Assembly (NCBI GenBank): GCA_938007945.1
Contig: CALLME010000124.1
Span: 1 to 7,387 of the forward strand
Direction of reading: 5' to 3'
DNA from: an uncultured Caulobacterales bacterium
GTDB lineage: Bacteria; Pseudomonadota; Alphaproteobacteria; Caulobacterales; Maricaulaceae
Length of the DNA: 7,387 nucleotides
Shown here: one piece after another, positions 1-6,637 of the stretch
Numbering within the stretch: position 1 is the first letter of the stretch
Layout: each line of letters starts with the position of its first letter
Program-made: the position numbers and the translations under genes
Notes under the pieces: model-generated
The model's input: only the letters and a program-made list of their open reading frames with translations
What the model was told of the DNA's origin: nothing
Databases searched by the model: none

Positions 1-31
1 CAATCCGTGATTCCTGTCTACAGACACTGTC

Positions 32-508
32 ATGTCTGATACAGTATCCAAACCCTTCTGGAAAACCAAAAATATGGCGGAAATGAGCCCGTCGGAGTGG
101 GAAAGTCTGTGCGATAACTGCGGAAAGTGCTGCTGCATCCGTTTAGAGGACGAAGATACGGCCGATATTTATATCACGGATGTGGCGTGTAAGCTGTTTG
201 ATCCAGAGACCTGCACGTGTACGGATTATTCCAATCGCAGCAAAAAAGTGCCTGATTGCGTGACGCTGACGCCCGATAATGTCGACAAGCTCCACTGGAT
301 GCCGCGCACTTGTGCTTACCGCTTGGTCGCGGAAGGCAAAGACCTCCCGCCTCATCACCACCTCATCAGCGGCAGTCGCGACACTATTCACGAAGCGGGC
401 TGGAGCGTGCAACACGCCGTGGTAAGTGAGGAGTTGGTTGATGAGGACGAGCTAGGGCATCGGCTGGTCGTGTGGCCCGGCGAGCCGGATATTCCTGAGT
501 TGGAGTAG
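32..508 (+). CDS. ycgN: UPF0260 / YcgN-like cysteine-cluster (YkgJ-type CxxCxxCC) protein
   Basis: This 158-residue protein matches the UPF0260 family (E. coli YcgN), part of the broader CxxCxxCC group annotated as putative zinc- or iron-chelating proteins. No reaction has been established for it. The visible signature is an N-terminal cysteine cluster, CDNCGKCCC, with cysteines at 27, 30, 33, 34 and 35. More cysteines follow at 53, 61, 63, 76 and 94, the last in the family motif TCAYRL, followed by AEGKDLP. There is no signal peptide or membrane segment, so it should be cytoplasmic. The ATG start is supported because [19 protein letters not shown] lines up with the E. coli N-terminus as I recall it (MSDVPFW...EMSDAEWESLC), and an in-frame stop (TGA, 8-10) lies just upstream. 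No clear Shine-Dalgarno sequence precedes it. Length is normal for the family. It is followed by the parDE operon and shows no sign of co-transcription with it. The metal-binding role is a family-level inference. Confidence 0.92.
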   Translation: MSDTVSKPFWKTKNMAEMSPSEWESLCDNCGKCCCIRLEDEDTADIYITDVACKLFDPETCTCTDYSNRSKKVPDCVTLTPDNVDKLHWMPRTCAYRLVAEGKDLPPHHHLISGSRDTIHEAGWSVQHAVVSEELVDEDELGHRLVVWPGEPDIPELE

Positions 509-522
509 TAAACGGACGGCTC

Positions 523-548
523 TTCATATTGTATGAACTATTCATACA
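523..548 (+). promoter_or_regulatory. Candidate ParD operator: three alternating half-sites
   Basis: Three 6-bp half-sites alternate in orientation: TTCATA (523-528), TATGAA (532-537) and TTCATA (541-546), each separated by exactly 3 nt, giving a 9-nt pitch. The second and third belong to a longer perfect dyad with 8-bp arms, TGTATGAA (530-537) and TTCATACA (541-548), around CTA. The array lies 30 to 55 nt before parD. ParD proteins of the ribbon-helix-helix class bind such short palindromes as dimers and, with ParE, repress their own operon. I infer that this is the autoregulatory operator. The dyads are seen directly; binding is not. Confidence 0.7.
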
Positions 549-557
549 TGTTATGCT
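529..557 (+). promoter_or_regulatory. Possible parDE promoter overlapping the operator
   Basis: TTGTAT (529-534) and TATGCT (552-557) are separated by 17 nt and resemble sigma-70-type -35 and -10 boxes, matching the consensus at 3 of 6 and 4 of 6 positions. The candidate operator covers the -35 box and most of the spacer, where a repressor would block polymerase. Transcription would start near 564, giving almost no leader before the ribosome-binding site, which makes the exact placement doubtful. Confidence 0.35.
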
Positions 558-563
558 CCGCCT

Positions 564-570
564 AGAGGAG
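564..570 (+). promoter_or_regulatory. Ribosome-binding site of parD
   Basis: AGAGGAG ends 7 nt before the parD ATG at 578. This is a strong Shine-Dalgarno match at good spacing and fixes the antitoxin start. The downstream toxin has no comparable site of its own. Confidence 0.75.
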
Positions 571-577
571 TAGCATT

Positions 578-865
578 ATGATACGCAAAACGATTTCTAT
601 GCCTGATAAGATGGGCGAGTGGATTAAGGCTCGTGTCGAAAGTGGTCAGTACGGTAATGAAAGCGAATATATTCGCGACCTCGTGCGCTACGACCAAGAG
701 CAGCAGAAAAAGCGGGATTATCTGAAAATGCGCCTAGAGGAAGGCGAGGCGGCGATCGCGCGTGGTGAGTATATAGACCTCGAAACCCCTGAGGATTGGG
801 ATCGTCTTTTCGATGAGATTGAACGCGAGTCGGAGGAATATTTTGAGAAAGAAGATGCGGCATAG
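578..865 (+). CDS. parD: ParD-family ribbon-helix-helix antitoxin (type II TA)
   Basis: This 95-residue acidic protein is the antitoxin of a ParDE pair. It binds and neutralises the neighbouring ParE toxin and, by family precedent, represses the operon. Residues 1-45 carry the ribbon-helix-helix DNA-binding fold: the beta strand RKTISMPDKM, then WIKARVESGQYGNESEYIRDLVR, where the 'SGQYGNESEYIRDLVR' stretch is highly typical of ParD. Residues 46-95 are charged and helical (EEGEAAIARGEYIDL and onward), the part that usually becomes ordered by wrapping around the toxin. The ATG is set by AGAGGAG 7 nt upstream. The stop TAG shares its last base with the GTG start of parE, so toxin translation is probably coupled to antitoxin translation. 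Length is normal and all parts look intact. Family assignment is firm; activity is inferred. Confidence 0.93.
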   Translation: MIRKTISMPDKMGEWIKARVESGQYGNESEYIRDLVRYDQEQQKKRDYLKMRLEEGEAAIARGEYIDLETPEDWDRLFDEIERESEEYFEKEDAA

Positions 866-1173
866 TGAAACTTCGACTGTCCCTTAAAGCGCGCGCCAAT
901 CTGAAAGATATTCGTATTTATACGCAGAAAACGCATGGAAAGGGTCAGGCACAGAAATATGTTAAAGCAGTGCGTAAAGGCTTAGCGCTTTTGCCTCAAA
1001 ATCCATACATGGGTTATATCGTTGAAAGCCATCGCGCGGTTTACCGATGCCTTAATATTGAAAGTCATCGCGCTTTTTACCGCATAACTAAGTCTGAAAT
1101 AGTCGTTATCGCCATTCTTCATCAAAGCCAAGAACCAGAGCGACATATTAGTCAGCGCGATAAATTTGAATAA
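865..1173 (+). CDS. parE: ParE-family toxin (RelE/ParE superfamily, type II TA)
   Basis: This 102-residue basic protein is the toxin partner of ParD. Characterised ParE toxins poison DNA gyrase, while other members of the RelE/ParE fold cut mRNA; which applies here cannot be read from the sequence. Family landmarks are present in order: LSLKARANLKDIRIYT (residues 5-20), GKGQAQKYVKAV (25-36), the LLPQNPYMGY segment (42-51), the HRAFYRI strand (68-74) and the final IVVIAILHQSQE strand (79-90). It starts with GTG inside the parD stop (TAGTG), with no separate ribosome-binding site, which suggests coupled translation and limited toxin output. One oddity is that residues 54-61 (ESHRAVYR) and 66-73 (ESHRAFYR) are near copies, encoded by a 25-bp direct repeat. 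The reading frame is complete and of normal length, so the toxin is probably functional or only recently altered. Confidence 0.9.
   Translation: MKLRLSLKARANLKDIRIYTQKTHGKGQAQKYVKAVRKGLALLPQNPYMGYIVESHRAVYRCLNIESHRAFYRITKSEIVVIAILHQSQEPERHISQRDKFE
1022..1082 (+). repeat. 25-bp imperfect direct repeat inside parE
   Basis: Segments 1022-1046 and 1058-1082 are identical at 22 of 25 positions; the differences are C/T at the 8th base and GG/TT at the 17th and 18th. They are offset by 36 nt (12 codons) in the same frame and encode ESHRAVYR and ESHRAFYR. The second copy falls where the conserved 'H-x-x-F/Y-Y-R' strand of ParE is expected, so the first copy is the likely newcomer. Confidence 0.8.
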
Positions 1174-1260
1174 CCCCGCCCCCCATCACAAAACTCTTTC
1201 CGCTATTCACTAATACCCACTTGCGACTCCACACTTCAGCTTTTAGAGGTGGGGCAGAGT

Positions 1261-1267
1261 AGGAGAG
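1261..1267 (+). promoter_or_regulatory. Ribosome-binding site of gshA
   Basis: AGGAGAG ends 6 nt before the ATG at 1274 and supports that start. It sits at the end of the 100-nt gap after parE (1174-1273), which has no convincing promoter. A C-rich run just after the parE stop could pair with GGTGGGG near 1248-1254, allowing one G-T pair, but the two are about 70 nt apart and I do not call it a terminator. Confidence 0.7.
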
Positions 1268-1273
1268 CCCGTT

Positions 1274-2641
1274 ATGGCCGCACCAGCATCTGGCGGATTT
1301 TCGCCGATTATTGAGCATAAATCCCAAATGATTGAGCGCCTTGCGGGCGGGTCAAAGCCTAAGTCTGATTGGCGTATCGGGACAGAGCATGAAAAAATCG
1401 GCTTTTGCCTGAAGAAATTGACGCCTCTGCCTTATGAAGGTGACTGCGGCATCCATAAAATGCTCTCTGATTTGCAGCGCTTTGGCTGGACGCCTGTTGA
1501 AGAAAACGGCTACTTGATAGCGCTCAAACGTGACGGCGCCTCTGTCTCGCTTGAGCCGGGTGGGCAGTTAGAGCTGTCAGGCGCGCCGCTGGAACATGTG
1601 CATCAGACGTGCCGCGAAGTCAGTACGCATCTTCGCGAAGTCAAAGAAGTCGCAGACGAAATGGGCGCAGGATTTCTCTCGCTCGGCTTTCGTCCAGATA
1701 CAAAACTCGAAGACGTGCCTGTTATGCCAAAGGGACGTTACGGCATTATGCGCGCTTACATGCCCAAGGTCGGGACGCATGGGCTGGAGATGATGTTCCG
1801 GACGTGCACGGTTCAAACCAATCTCGATTTTAGCTCAGAATCTGACATGGTCAAAAAGCTTCGGGTGAGCCTCGCGCTGCAACCCGTCGGCACGGCGCTG
1901 TTTGCAAACTCACCTTTCACAGATGGCAAACTCAATGGTTATAAATCTTACCGCTCGCGCATATGGCTCGACACCGATGCAAACCGCACGGGCATGTTGC
2001 CTTTTGCGTTCGAGCAAGGTTTTGGATTTGAGCAATATGTCGATTACGCGCTCGATGTGCCGATGTATTTTGTCTATCGCAATGGGACATATCTCGATGC
2101 ATCAGGAAAATCATTCCGCGATTTTCTCACCGGAAAATTGGATGTTGTGCCTGGGGAGAAGCCGACGATGTCAGATTTTGATGACCACCTTTCAACAATT
2201 TTCCCAGAGGTGCGTCTTAAGACGTTCCTTGAAATGCGCGGCTGTGATACGGGGCCGTGGAGTGAGCTTTGCGCCATGCCAGCCTTTTGGGTCGGGCTTC
2301 TTTATGACGAAGCGGCGCTTGATGCGGCTTGGGATCTTGTCAAAGATTGGACCGAGGCTGAACGTGACCAACTCCGCCGGGATGTGCCAAAGATGGGTCT
2401 GCAAACACCGTTTAGAAACAAGACTTTACGCGAGATAGCTATTGCCGCCCTCGCTATCTCCCGAGAGGGGCTCAAGACCCGCGGCTACACAAACGCACAT
2501 GGCGAAAATGAGAGTGTGTTCTTACAAGAACTTGACGGCTTTGCCCGCACAGGCAAAAGCAATGCGGACAATCTTATCACGGATTACAAAGGCAAATGGG
2601 ACGGCGACATTTTGCAAGCCTACACAGATTGTCGCTATTAA
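1274..2641 (+). CDS. gshA: Glutamate-cysteine ligase, plant/alphaproteobacterial type (EC 6.3.2.2)
   Basis: This 455-residue cytoplasmic enzyme joins L-glutamate and L-cysteine with ATP to make gamma-glutamylcysteine, the first and usually rate-limiting step of glutathione synthesis. It belongs to the GCS2 branch shared by alphaproteobacteria and plants, not the E. coli type. Landmarks are GTEHEKIGF (36-44), LEPGGQLELSG (93-103), RYGIMRAYMP (155-164), MFRTCTVQTNLDF (174-186), VRLKTFLEMRGCDTGPW (313-329), the near-invariant LCAMPAFWVGLLYD (332-345) and GLQTPFR (375-381). Cysteines lie at 45, 58, 113, 178, 324, 333 and 453. Plant homologues are redox-controlled through disulfides, but I cannot tell whether any pair here is equivalent. 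Length is normal for bacterial members, which lack the plastid transit peptide. The start is set by AGGAGAG. The gene for the next step (gshB) is not in the window. The downstream neighbour converges with a 5-nt gap. Confidence 0.96.
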   Translation: MAAPASGGFSPIIEHKSQMIERLAGGSKPKSDWRIGTEHEKIGFCLKKLTPLPYEGDCGIHKMLSDLQRFGWTPVEENGYLIALKRDGASVSLEPGGQLELSGAPLEHVHQTCREVSTHLREVKEVADEMGAGFLSLGFRPDTKLEDVPVMPKGRYGIMRAYMPKVGTHGLEMMFRTCTVQTNLDFSSESDMVKKLRVSLALQPVGTALFANSPFTDGKLNGYKSYRSRIWLDTDANRTGMLPFAFEQGFGFEQYVDYALDVPMYFVYRNGTYLDASGKSFRDFLTGKLDVVPGEKPTMSDFDDHLSTIFPEVRLKTFLEMRGCDTGPWSELCAMPAFWVGLLYDEAALDAAWDLVKDWTEAERDQLRRDVPKMGLQTPFRNKTLREIAIAALAISREGLKTRGYTNAHGENESVFLQELDGFARTGKSNADNLITDYKGKWDGDILQAYTDCRY

Positions 2642-2646
2642 TTAAT

Positions 2647-4704
2647 TCAAAACGTATCTGAAAGTTCAAGGCTGATGCGGCGTCCGCGCGCGCGCTCGAA
2701 ATTTTGAATTTCAACTATATCGCCTCTGCGGTCACCCTCATAAATAAGGCGGTCGCGAATAATTTTTTCATTGAAAAGCCCTTGCGCCGTGATGCGGACG
2801 GTCATCCCGAATAGCGATTTATGTTCGGCAAAGAGATAGCTTTCTGGACGATTGCGATACCCATCAAAGCTTTGGTCAAGTCGTAAGAACGGACTATCGC
2901 GGTCACGCTCTACACCACCGCCAAATGCATAAGGCGTGTTCGGCATGTCATAGCGCACATCAATTTCATATTCCCAAATCTCAGTGTCATTGATCTGACG
3001 TGATAGCCCCGTCAAAGGGTCATCAATATCACTATCGCGCAATGCCCCTTCAAACTCAATTCGCAACCCATCTACGCCGATTGAGGAGAGTAGCCATGTC
3101 GCATTGGCCTCGATACCGTAAATTAGCGCAGTATCAAGATTGCCAGGTCCTTCACTGCCGTCAAGAAACCTTATGCGGTCGATTGGGTCTTCGATAAAAT
3201 CAATAAAGGCGCGCACCGTGCCCGAAATAACGTCACTATCTTGGCGCGCGAGTTCAATTTCTGCGTTCCAGCTTTGTGTCGGTACGATTTGGCTATTGCC
3301 TGAGCTTTCAAAATTCTCAGTGAGGTTTATGCCGTCCGTGAAGAGATTGAAATCAAGCTGACCTACTTCGCGCTCAATTTTTGCCCGCCACGTATAGGTG
3401 TCGGACTGCGCAAAACTGGCGGAAATAAAGCCTTTCGGGCGCACGAATTCGCGCGCGTCTGTGCCGTCTGTGGGCACTGTGATCTCGGAATATTCCGCGC
3501 CGACAGAGGTTTGCAGATCAAATCGATCAGAGACTTTCCAACTATGAGTGATGTTGCCCTCTGCGCGTTTTTCTTCAACGCGGACGTTATTAAAGTCGAG
3601 CGGCGTGTTCGTGTCTTGGTAAAATTCGTCACGGTCGAGATAGTTAAATGCCCCTTCGGCAGAGATTTGCCAATCATGTCGAGGGGAGGTGCCAAAGCTA
3701 TATTCCGCGCGTCCAATATATTCGCCTTCTAACGTGTCGCGTTTGAACGACTGGTTGAACGGTATATCGCCAATTTGAAACAGGCCAAATCTGTCGGTAT
3801 TTTTGCTATTCTCATAGCGGTGCAGGCCGATGAGTTTCAGATCGCCTAGTCCAATGGGAAAGGCGTAATCGCCGCCAATCTCATATTCCAACTCGTCTTC
3901 ACCCCCATTAAATACGCTCTCGCCTGTATCGCCACGCGTGGTGATCGCCACAAATTTTTCATCTGCGCCGCGATTGCTATTGGCATAGCTAATTGTTGTA
4001 TTCAAATTAGCAACATGACCGTTGCTCGGCGTATAGGTGAGGTTCAAATCAACAGAGGGTCTGGTTTGTCGGAAATAGAGCTGCTCTTGCCTATCTTCAA
4101 AAACGCGGCCCTGAGCATCTGCGAAAGTCTCAATCCCGTCCTCTGTAAATTTAAACTCATCACTATTAAAACTCGCGACATAGGACAGATTTCCGCGCTC
4201 GCCAGAGATTGAGATTTTGCCGTCTTGGATTTGTGGGTCTGTGCCTTCCCAAAACCGCATGGCATAATTCCAACTGCCAGACAGCCCGCTGCCGCCTGTG
4301 ACAATGTCGGCGACTTGTCCAGATAAACCCGGAATGTCGAGCGAGGCGCCGTCTTTGATGTCAATACGCACAACCTTGTCTGCTGGAATGCGGCTCAAAA
4401 TTTCGTTTGCCCCCGATGTCTTAGAGGAGGGACGACGACCATTGATGAGGATATTGAGATTGGCCTGCCCAAAGCCGCGGTCACCATTGCCGCCGCCTTG
4501 TAGAATAAAACCCGGAATACGCCGCACCATATCATTGGCGGTATTAGGTTGGAATTTCGTGAAATAGGCGGGCGGATAGCTGTTCTGGATGTCACCTGAT
4601 GACGCGGACACGACTGGCGTAGCCGGCGTTTCCTGCGCCGCAATACTTGTCCCTGAAAGGAGTGCTGGCAAAACAAGAATCGTAGCAATTACAGGTCTGG
4701 TCAT
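2647..4704 (-). CDS. TonB-dependent outer-membrane receptor
   Basis: This 685-residue protein is an outer-membrane beta-barrel transporter expected to import a ligand using TonB-ExbBD energy. Residues 1-23 form a signal peptide (MTRPVIATILVLPALLSGTS, cleavage probably after IAA). A degenerate TonB-box-like TPVVSAS (29-35) follows. The plug spans about 43-138 and includes NDMVRRIPGFIL (57-68), RGFGQANLNILINGRRPSSK (76-95), LSRIPADKVVRIDI (103-116) and DIPGLSGQVADIVTGG (123-138). The remainder is a barrel with alternating strands, ending in an aromatic residue (LELSDTF), as outer-membrane proteins usually do. No cysteine is present, as is usual for this class. Substrate is unknown; this subgroup is widespread in caulobacters and sphingomonads without a settled ligand. 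The start is uncertain: a GTG at 4737 would add 11 residues, but its AGGGA motif abuts the codon with no spacing, while the ATG at 4704 gives a compact signal peptide but lacks a clear ribosome-binding site. Confidence 0.88.
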   Translation of the reverse strand: MTRPVIATILVLPALLSGTSIAAQETPATPVVSASSGDIQNSYPPAYFTKFQPNTANDMVRRIPGFILQGGGNGDRGFGQANLNILINGRRPSSKTSGANEILSRIPADKVVRIDIKDGASLDIPGLSGQVADIVTGGSGLSGSWNYAMRFWEGTDPQIQDGKISISGERGNLSYVASFNSDEFKFTEDGIETFADAQGRVFEDRQEQLYFRQTRPSVDLNLTYTPSNGHVANLNTTISYANSNRGADEKFVAITTRGDTGESVFNGGEDELEYEIGGDYAFPIGLGDLKLIGLHRYENSKNTDRFGLFQIGDIPFNQSFKRDTLEGEYIGRAEYSFGTSPRHDWQISAEGAFNYLDRDEFYQDTNTPLDFNNVRVEEKRAEGNITHSWKVSDRFDLQTSVGAEYSEITVPTDGTDAREFVRPKGFISASFAQSDTYTWRAKIEREVGQLDFNLFTDGINLTENFESSGNSQIVPTQSWNAEIELARQDSDVISGTVRAFIDFIEDPIDRIRFLDGSEGPGNLDTALIYGIEANATWLLSSIGVDGLRIEFEGALRDSDIDDPLTGLSRQINDTEIWEYEIDVRYDMPNTPYAFGGGVERDRDSPFLRLDQSFDGYRNRPESYLFAEHKSLFGMTVRITAQGLFNEKIIRDRLIYEGDRRGDIVEIQNFERARGRRISLELSDTF

Positions 4705-4720
4705 CTTTATTTTGCGCTCG

Positions 4721-4737
4721 GTGATTATTCTTATCAC
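4721..4737 (-). promoter_or_regulatory. Small dyad at the 5' end of the TonB receptor gene
   Basis: GTGAT (4721-4725) and ATCAC (4733-4737) form a 5-bp inverted repeat around 7 nt, lying between the two candidate starts and including the GTG codon itself. With the ATG at 4704 in use it would be in the leader, as a short weak hairpin or a protein site. The arms are short and chance is possible. Confidence 0.25.
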
Positions 4738-4975
4738 TCCCTAATTGCATTTGCAGCGTTGCGCTAGGCTTATGCTTTAATTCTGACATAATTGTTATGG
4801 TTTATTGTGAGTTTACGGATATGAACGAAAATAGTTTCATAATTTCCGTGATTTGAGGTAAAACGTCCTTCGATTTACGCCACGCTCTCACAAAAACCCC
4901 TTGAACCCGCCGTGACTCGCGGGCAGAACAGATGAAATCTAATTCGCCATAATAATAAGTCTGAGGGGACACTTT
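4738..4975. promoter_or_regulatory. Divergent intergenic region between TonB receptor and peptide transporter
   Basis: These 238 nt must hold the promoters of both flanking genes. The left part is AT-rich and contains an imperfect, gapped dyad: ACGGATATGAAC (4815-4826) against GTTTCATAATTTCCGT (4834-4849). The right part has a GC stem, CCCGC (4906-4910) with GCGGG (4919-4923). I could not find a pair of boxes at proper spacing convincing enough to call a promoter in either direction. A shared regulator binding between the genes is possible but not shown. Confidence 0.5.
4963..4969 (+). promoter_or_regulatory. Ribosome-binding site of the POT transporter
   Basis: GAGGGGA ends 6 nt before the ATG at 4976. 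It fixes the start and so confirms that the extra hydrophobic N-terminal segment of the transporter is translated. Confidence 0.7.
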
Positions 4976-6607
4976 ATGTTTTACGTAATTCTAGGCGCAA
5001 TCGCGATTTTGGGGGTGGCGATGTGCCTCTTCCAAATGCGCAACCATCCAAAAGGTCTCTACATTCTATTCTTTGCAGAGATGTGGGAGCGCTTCTCTTA
5101 TTACGGTATGCGCGCGCTTCTCGTGCTTTATCTTACTAAGCATTTCTTGTTCACAGACGGCCAAGCTTACGGCATTTACGGGGCTTATACGACGCTCGTT
5201 TATGTCACGCCTGTGATTGGCGGCGTGCTCGCCGATAGATATCTGGGACAGAGAAAAGCGGTGCTATTTGGGGCTGTTTTGCTAGTGCTTGGTCACTTGG
5301 GTATGGCTGTCGAAGGGGAGCCTGTGACCAATGCGGCCAACCGCGATGGCACGATTATGAACATCTTTTACCTCTCGCTCGCCTTTATTATTGCGGGCGT
5401 CGGTTTCTTAAAAGCGAACATCTCAGCAATTGTGGGCGAGCTTTACGACAAAACGGACGAACGTCGCGACGGCGCTTTCACGATTTTCTACGTCGGAATT
5501 AATCTTGGCGCCTTTGGTGGCGCGCTCATCGCAGGTGGTCTTGGCGAAACATTTGGCTGGAAATACGGCTTTGGTCTTGCGGGTATAGGTATGCTCTTTG
5601 GTCTTATTGCCTTCATGTGGGGTAAGCCGCTCTTGCAGGGCGCGGGCGAACCGCCAAACCCAACAGAACTTGCGGCTAAGAAATTTGCGGGTCTGTCCAC
5701 TGAGTGGATGATTTACCTGCTGTCTTTCGTCGGTGTCGGCGTTATCTGGTTCCTCATCCAAGATGAAGGCATTGTGAAATGGGTTCTCTATGCGGCGTTT
5801 GCGATTGTCTATGGTTGGATCATTTACTCAGCCGTCTTTAAGCTCCCGCCGCATCCACGAAACCGTATTCTTGCGGCCTTAATGCTGATTACAGTGCAAG
5901 TCCTGTTCTGGGCGCTGTTCGAGCAAGCAGGCTCGTCACTCTCGCTCTACACAGACCGTTCTGTTGACCGTGAGATTTTCGGCCAAGAGATTAAGGCGTC
6001 CGTCTTCCAGTCTCTCAATGCGATGTATATCGTCTTGCTCGGCCCGCTATTTGCGGCGCTCTGGGTTTGGCTCGGGAAGCGCAATATGGATCCAAGCGCG
6101 CCTGCTAAATTTGGCCTTGGCGTTATCCAGCTTGGTCTCGGATTTCTTATCCTTGTCTGGGGCGCTAACGCGTCTGGTACAGCGATGACACCTGTTATCT
6201 TTATCTTCCTCATATATCTGCTGCACACGACGGGTGAGCTTTGTCTCTCGCCTGTTGGCTTGTCAGCGATGACACGTCTCTCTGTTCCTCACATGGTGGG
6301 CCTCATCATGGGCGCGTGGTTCCTCGCATCTGGTGCAGGTAACTTTGCAGCGGCTCAAATCGCCAAGATGACAGCGGCAGGCGGAGGCGGCGAAGACCAG
6401 GTGATTGAAGTCTACTCCAAAGTGGGTTGGATGGCTGTCGTCGTGGGGGTTGGCTTGATAGTCATATCTCCGCTGATTAAGCGCATGATGCACCTCGATA
6501 CGCTCGGCGAAGACATGGTGAAATATAATGCAGAGCATGACCTCACTATGGACGGCAACGACATGGTCGGAGAGCGTATGTCGCCGACGGGTGATCCTAA
6601 AGCCTAA
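4976..6607 (+). CDS. POT/PTR2-family proton-dependent oligopeptide transporter
   Basis: This 543-residue inner-membrane protein belongs to the proton-coupled oligopeptide transporter branch of the major facilitator superfamily, which imports di- and tripeptides with protons. Diagnostic motifs are ExxERFxYYG (E35, E38, R39 in EMWERFSYYGMRALL), GGVLADRYLGQRKAV (82-96), the PTR2 region GVGFLKANISAIVGELY (141-157, with K146) followed by FTIFYVGINLGAF (168-180), FWALFEQAGSSL (311-322, E316) and TTGELCLSPVGLSAM (418-432, E421). These charged residues correspond to those used for proton coupling and substrate binding in the family. About 14 hydrophobic segments are visible, normal for bacterial members, plus a hydrophobic N-terminal stretch (1-21) before the usual first helix. 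The polar tail (about 505-543) is cytoplasmic or flexible. The gene ends at a strong intrinsic terminator and appears to be transcribed alone. Substrate range cannot be read from the sequence. Confidence 0.95.
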   Translation: MFYVILGAIAILGVAMCLFQMRNHPKGLYILFFAEMWERFSYYGMRALLVLYLTKHFLFTDGQAYGIYGAYTTLVYVTPVIGGVLADRYLGQRKAVLFGAVLLVLGHLGMAVEGEPVTNAANRDGTIMNIFYLSLAFIIAGVGFLKANISAIVGELYDKTDERRDGAFTIFYVGINLGAFGGALIAGGLGETFGWKYGFGLAGIGMLFGLIAFMWGKPLLQGAGEPPNPTELAAKKFAGLSTEWMIYLLSFVGVGVIWFLIQDEGIVKWVLYAAFAIVYGWIIYSAVFKLPPHPRNRILAALMLITVQVLFWALFEQAGSSLSLYTDRSVDREIFGQEIKASVFQSLNAMYIVLLGPLFAALWVWLGKRNMDPSAPAKFGLGVIQLGLGFLILVWGANASGTAMTPVIFIFLIYLLHTTGELCLSPVGLSAMTRLSVPHMVGLIMGAWFLASGAGNFAAAQIAKMTAAGGGGEDQVIEVYSKVGWMAVVVGVGLIVISPLIKRMMHLDTLGEDMVKYNAEHDLTMDGNDMVGERMSPTGDPKA

Positions 6608-6637
6608 TTTTGGCTCTCATAAAGATATATCATCAAT

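Noticed and set aside
15..48. Short overlapping dyads around the ycgN start: TGTCT/AGACA, GACA/TGTC and GATAC/GTATC.
   Set aside because: Arms are only 4-5 bp, overlap each other and partly lie in coding sequence; they do not form a convincing operator or hairpin, and the upstream context is cut off by the window edge.
559..741. The 11-mer CGCCTAGAGGA occurs at 559-569 (parD ribosome-binding site) and again at 731-741 inside parD.
   Set aside because: No in-frame start codon follows the second copy at useful spacing, so an internal initiation site is not supported; chance similarity of a purine-rich motif is the simpler reading.
1174..1254. C-rich run after parE pairing with GGTGGGG before gshA as a terminator or leader structure.
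   Set aside because: The arms are about 70 nt apart, need a G-T pair and have no following T-tract, so neither a terminator nor a riboswitch is supported.
4592..4789. Open reading frame on the minus strand overlapping the receptor start (beginning MSELKHKPSATLQ).
   Set aside because: It runs out of frame through the receptor signal peptide and plug, has no recognisable domain, and lacks a ribosome-binding site; it is best explained as a shadow frame.
4906..4923. CCCGC/GCGGG hairpin upstream of the peptide transporter as an attenuator.
   Set aside because: The stem is only 5 bp with an 8-nt loop, no T-tract follows and no leader peptide is visible.
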